Below are positions 3,433-5,617 of a DNA stretch of 5,617 nucleotides, one piece after another. Every line of letters starts with the position of its first letter. Positions within the stretch are counted from its first letter, which is position 1. The notes beneath the pieces are model-generated. The model was given only the letters and a program-made list of their open reading frames with translations. It was not told the origin of the DNA and did no database searches. Origin of the DNA: Zestomicrobium sp964482405 (GTDB taxonomy: Archaea > Thermoproteota > Thermoprotei_A > Sulfolobales > NBVN01); contig CAYZXH010000056.1 of the NCBI GenBank assembly GCA_964482405.1, forward strand, positions 1 through 5,617, read 5' to 3'. Both the position numbers and the translations under genes were made by a program.

Positions 3433-5280
3433 TTCCTCGGGTGTGGGGGTTACTTGAATAGTTATTCTTTTTCTCCCCACCTTAAGAATACCTGAACCCA
3501 CAGGTGCTTGAGTTAAGTAGTCTGCCTCAGCTTCCGAGAGCTTATATATCTTCTTACACGCGTCCCTACCCTCAGGCTCCTGCCTCATCAGTAAGACAGT
3601 GGCTGATTGCTCGAGTATTGCCCTCCCCTGAGGACTCCTAACTAGATCCTCAGCTCTCTGAGTCACGTACATGAATACCACGCCGTGCTTCCTACCCCTC
3701 CTCGCTAGATTCTCGAAGAGACCCACTATACTCGGTGTTTCCATGAATAACCAAGCCTCATCAACGAAGAAAACACTCCTCCCGTGAGTCTTAACTAAGA
3801 GTGTGTTGTAGGCGTACGTAGATATGAGGCTCGAGACAAGAATCTTCAACCTCTTACTCCTCAAACCCCTTAAGCCGAAGACCACGCTACCGGAGAGCTT
3901 AGGGGGCACGCCCCTGAACACGTTCACGTCGGGAGGCGCCACAGCACCCTCAAGAAGCTTCCTCAGGACAGGGTCTCTGAGAGTAGCCACGAACTCCTCA
4001 ATACCTGACACCACGTCACCCTTAACGAAGAGTTCCTTTCTTAAAACCCCCTGAAGCTTCTTCGGTATAGCGTATATCTCCGACAACACGTCAGACACCT
4101 GACTTATGTCTAGGTAATCGAGTTGGAGCAGTCTTACTGGGTCGAGACCTAGTTCCTGACCCTCACTCACCTCTACTGGAGCCGCCCCCACACGCCTCGC
4201 TACCTTAGTGTACTCAGACTCCGGATCCACACCCACGTAAGTAACCTCCCTCACCCGCTCCCTCAACCTCTTCAGGTATAGCTTCGCGGACATAGACTTG
4301 CCCGAGCCCGTGACACCTAAGATCACGAAGTTTAGGTTAGGTTTACTCCATAAGTCCAGCATCACAGGACTGCCGGAGCCTGAGAACCCCAGGAACACCC
4401 CTCCCGCGTCATGCATCTCCTCATCTACTAAGAAGAAGAGGGGTTTGAGGCTGGTCACGTCAGCGTAAGTCCTCTCAACACACGCTAGAAAACCGCATAA
4501 CCTGAACTCGTAGAGCTCGCGCTGAATGGGAGGGGCCTCGACCTCCACCCCAAACCCCTTAAGCAAGGTCTTAACCCTCTCTTCAACCTCGTTCAAGACC
4601 CTCGGCTCCTGAGCCTTAATAATCACCAGCAAATAGAACTCTATTAAGTCAGACCCGCGTAAAACCCTCTCTCCGAGCTCTCTAAGCGCTTCAACCTCGT
4701 GAACCGCCTCCACTGAGTTGGTGATGGCTGACTTCCTCTTAACAGCTGACTCAACGAGACTTAACGCCCTGGGCTTAGGCAAGGATTTAAAGATTAGCGC
4801 GATCTCCCACGCGTCACCGAAGAGTGTGTATAGGAAAGACTCCGGGAGTGTTGAGGGGTAGCGATAAGCGGTCAAGACCCTAGCGTATGACCCGTCACTC
4901 AGGTAGAGAGTCCTCACACCAGCAAGACCGCTGATGCTGGGTCTTGGAGGGGGCTCGACCTCAGTAGCTCCGAAGTAAGGTACTGAAGTCCTTAAATGAT
5001 TGCTGACACCTAAGTAGAAGTCCGTGAACCCGACCAGAAAGTCGTGATCACCGTAGGAGAATTCCTCAACCCTCCTCCTAGCGAGTACGACGCCGGACTT
5101 AACCGCTGAGATCAGTGATTCCCACTCCTTAAGAACGAAATCTCTCTCAACATCCGATAATATAGTGAAGCTAGTGCCCTCAAGCTTAAACCACCTCAAC
5201 ACATGACCCACGGAATTAGTGGAGGTCCTTATAAGGAGCTCGAGAAGCTCGTGGGGGTCCTTGATGAGGGGGTTAAGCAA
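3403..5280 (-). CDS. VirB4/HerA-superfamily conjugation-type ATPase, CedB-like
   Basis: A protein of up to 625 aa. The N-terminal half (about 30-300) is an alpha/beta domain of the VirB4 type, closing with GFSGSGSPVMLDL and PNLNFVILG before the P-loop. The C-terminal half is a RecA-like motor: Walker A GVTGSGKS (322-329), Walker B VFFVDEAW (503-510, Asp507/Glu508), the arginine-rich ARRGRKHG (526-533), the TQRAEDL motif (540-546) and SATVLLMRQ (559-567). DEAW followed by TQR separates VirB4-type motors from HerA proper. In crenarchaea such ATPases power the Ced/Ted DNA-import apparatus, a relative of bacterial conjugation machines, from the cytoplasmic face of the membrane. No membrane segment or relaxase is visible. 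The longest start is TTG 5280, overlapping the divergent gene; GTG codon 27 (5202) fits the palindromic TATA box better and would give 599 aa. CedB identity is inferred from motifs and size; a plasmid-borne conjugation ATPase is the alternative. Confidence 0.85.
   Translation of the reverse strand: MLNPLIKDPHELLELLIRTSTNSVGHVLRWFKLEGTSFTILSDVERDFVLKEWESLISAVKSGVVLARRRVEEFSYGDHDFLVGFTDFYLGVSNHLRTSVPYFGATEVEPPPRPSISGLAGVRTLYLSDGSYARVLTAYRYPSTLPESFLYTLFGDAWEIALIFKSLPKPRALSLVESAVKRKSAITNSVEAVHEVEALRELGERVLRGSDLIEFYLLVIIKAQEPRVLNEVEERVKTLLKGFGVEVEAPPIQRELYEFRLCGFLACVERTYADVTSLKPLFFLVDEEMHDAGGVFLGFSGSGSPVMLDLWSKPNLNFVILGVTGSGKSMSAKLYLKRLRERVREVTYVGVDPESEYTKVARRVGAAPVEVSEGQELGLDPVRLLQLDYLDISQVSDVLSEIYAIPKKLQGVLRKELFVKGDVVSGIEEFVATLRDPVLRKLLEGAVAPPDVNVFRGVPPKLSGSVVFGLRGLRSKRLKILVSSLISTYAYNTLLVKTHGRSVFFVDEAWLFMETPSIVGLFENLARRGRKHGVVFMYVTQRAEDLVRSPQGRAILEQSATVLLMRQEPEGRDACKKIYKLSEAEADYLTQAPVGSGILKVGRKRITIQVTPTPEELEAFSTSTR
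3464..3472 (+). terminator. T-rich tract downstream of the plus-strand winged-helix gene
   Basis: ATTCTTTTT lies 32 nt past the annotated stop (70 nt past the alternative stop), within the 3' end of the convergent ATPase gene. It is a possible archaeal T-run terminator. On the opposite strand it encodes lysine- and arginine-rich residues, so chance is possible. Confidence 0.3.
5226..5237. promoter_or_regulatory. Palindromic TATA box shared by divergent ATPase and prepilin-like genes
   Basis: TCCTTATAAGGA is a perfect 12-bp palindrome centred at 5231.5. Rightwards, it lies 32 nt from the ATG of the prepilin-like gene. Leftwards, it lies about 29 nt from the GTG at 5202 in the ATPase gene. Both distances fit leaderless or near-leaderless archaeal transcription. 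Because TTATAA reads the same on both strands, one TBP site could serve both directions. There is no clear A-rich BRE on either side. Confidence 0.5.
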
Positions 5281-5617
5281 CTTGGTAGTGACCCTCCTAC
5301 TACTATCGATCGCGGTACCCGCCTCAGTAATCCTAGTGAGTAAAGTCAGGGAGTACGCTGACGTGGTGAGGAGTCAGTCATTCTCGAGCCAGCCTATAAC
5401 TATCGCAGCATACGTATTCAGGAACGGGGACGAAAACGTCCTCATAGCATGTAATTACGGCTTCAGAACACTCAGGAACGTCCACGTCGTGGGTAGCTCA
5501 AGCAATTACACTCAAGTAATCAACTTACTAGAACCTAGGAAATGCTACGTAATCAGCTTACCAGCGAGTGATTGGTACTCGCTAGTCGTTGATGGTCGGG
5601 TTACGAGCGTCTTGAGG
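5264..5617 (+). CDS. Membrane-anchored protein with class III (prepilin-type) signal sequence, 3' partial
   Basis: From the ATG at 5264 the frame stays open to the window end (118 residues). The N-terminus MRGLSNLVVTLLLLSIAV is a basic residue plus Gly followed by a hydrophobic stretch. This is the archaeal class III signal pattern cut by the prepilin peptidase (PibD/FlaK) after Gly3, leaving a helix that anchors or polymerises. The hydrophobic run continues to about residue 29 (PASVILVSKVREY). The remainder is predicted exported and beta-rich (ITIAAYVFRNG, NVLIACNYGF, NVHVVGSSS, CYVISLPASDWYSLVVDG), with an N-x-T site (NYT) possibly glycosylated. It may be a pilin or a pilus-associated surface protein; a signal-anchored binding protein is the alternative. 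No specific family is recognised. Divergence from the VirB4-like ATPase at a shared promoter suggests a common surface machine. The annotated starts overlap by 17 nt, relieved if the ATPase starts further in. Confidence 0.7.
   Translation, partial: MRGLSNLVVTLLLLSIAVPASVILVSKVREYADVVRSQSFSSQPITIAAYVFRNGDENVLIACNYGFRTLRNVHVVGSSSNYTQVINLLEPRKCYVISLPASDWYSLVVDGRVTSVLR

Noticed and set aside
3824..4054. 76-aa plus-strand reading frame
   Set aside because: It lies wholly antisense within the VirB4-like ATPase between conserved motifs, with Ser/Thr/Pro/Leu-rich composition and no start signals.

Overview
The window looks like a piece of a hyperthermophilic Thermoproteota (crenarchaeal) chromosome. 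The pointers are dense gene packing on both strands, AGG/AGA as the usual arginine codons, GTG and TTG starts, crenarchaeal-type Shine-Dalgarno sites (GGTGATC, GAGGTG), TATA boxes placed for leaderless or short-leader transcripts, a MobB protein carrying an iron-sulfur domain, and a VirB4-like ATPase resembling those of archaeal DNA-import systems. No rRNA, tRNA, CRISPR array or complete insertion sequence was seen.

Layout. Bases 1-153 (+) are the 3' end of a PLP-dependent threonine/serine dehydratase-like gene. It converges, with a 4-nt gap, on a MobB-like GTPase with an iron-sulfur domain (925-158, -). Divergent from that gene is a small zinc-ribbon protein (about 1014-1217, +). It is followed at once by a hairpin resembling the right end of an IS200/IS605-type element and then a T-run. 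Next is an acetamidase/formamidase-family gene (2241-1316, -), full length but split over three frames. Both breaks are cured by removing one base from a C-run (1937-1941 and 1697-1700). This is either a young pseudogene or a homopolymer-length error.

The middle (about 2280-3430) is a patch of small genes: a 60-68 aa helical acidic protein (+), a convergent small winged-helix protein (-), and on the other side of an intergenic region a 43-aa ORF overlapping a second winged-helix protein (both +). That AT-rich intergenic region (2823-2987) holds two near-identical 27-bp direct repeats 62 bp apart and an inverted repeat around the winged-helix promoter. It looks like a regulatory or origin-like module.

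The right end carries a 600-625 aa VirB4/HerA-superfamily ATPase (5280-3403, -), resembling CedB of the crenarchaeal DNA-import apparatus. Divergent from it is the start of a membrane-anchored protein with a class III (prepilin-type) signal sequence (5264 to the edge, +). The two annotated starts overlap, but a 12-bp palindromic TATA box (5226-5237) is correctly placed for both genes if the ATPase starts at an internal GTG. The pair may form part of a pilus or DNA-transfer machine. That functional link is inference; the protein family calls rest on visible motifs.
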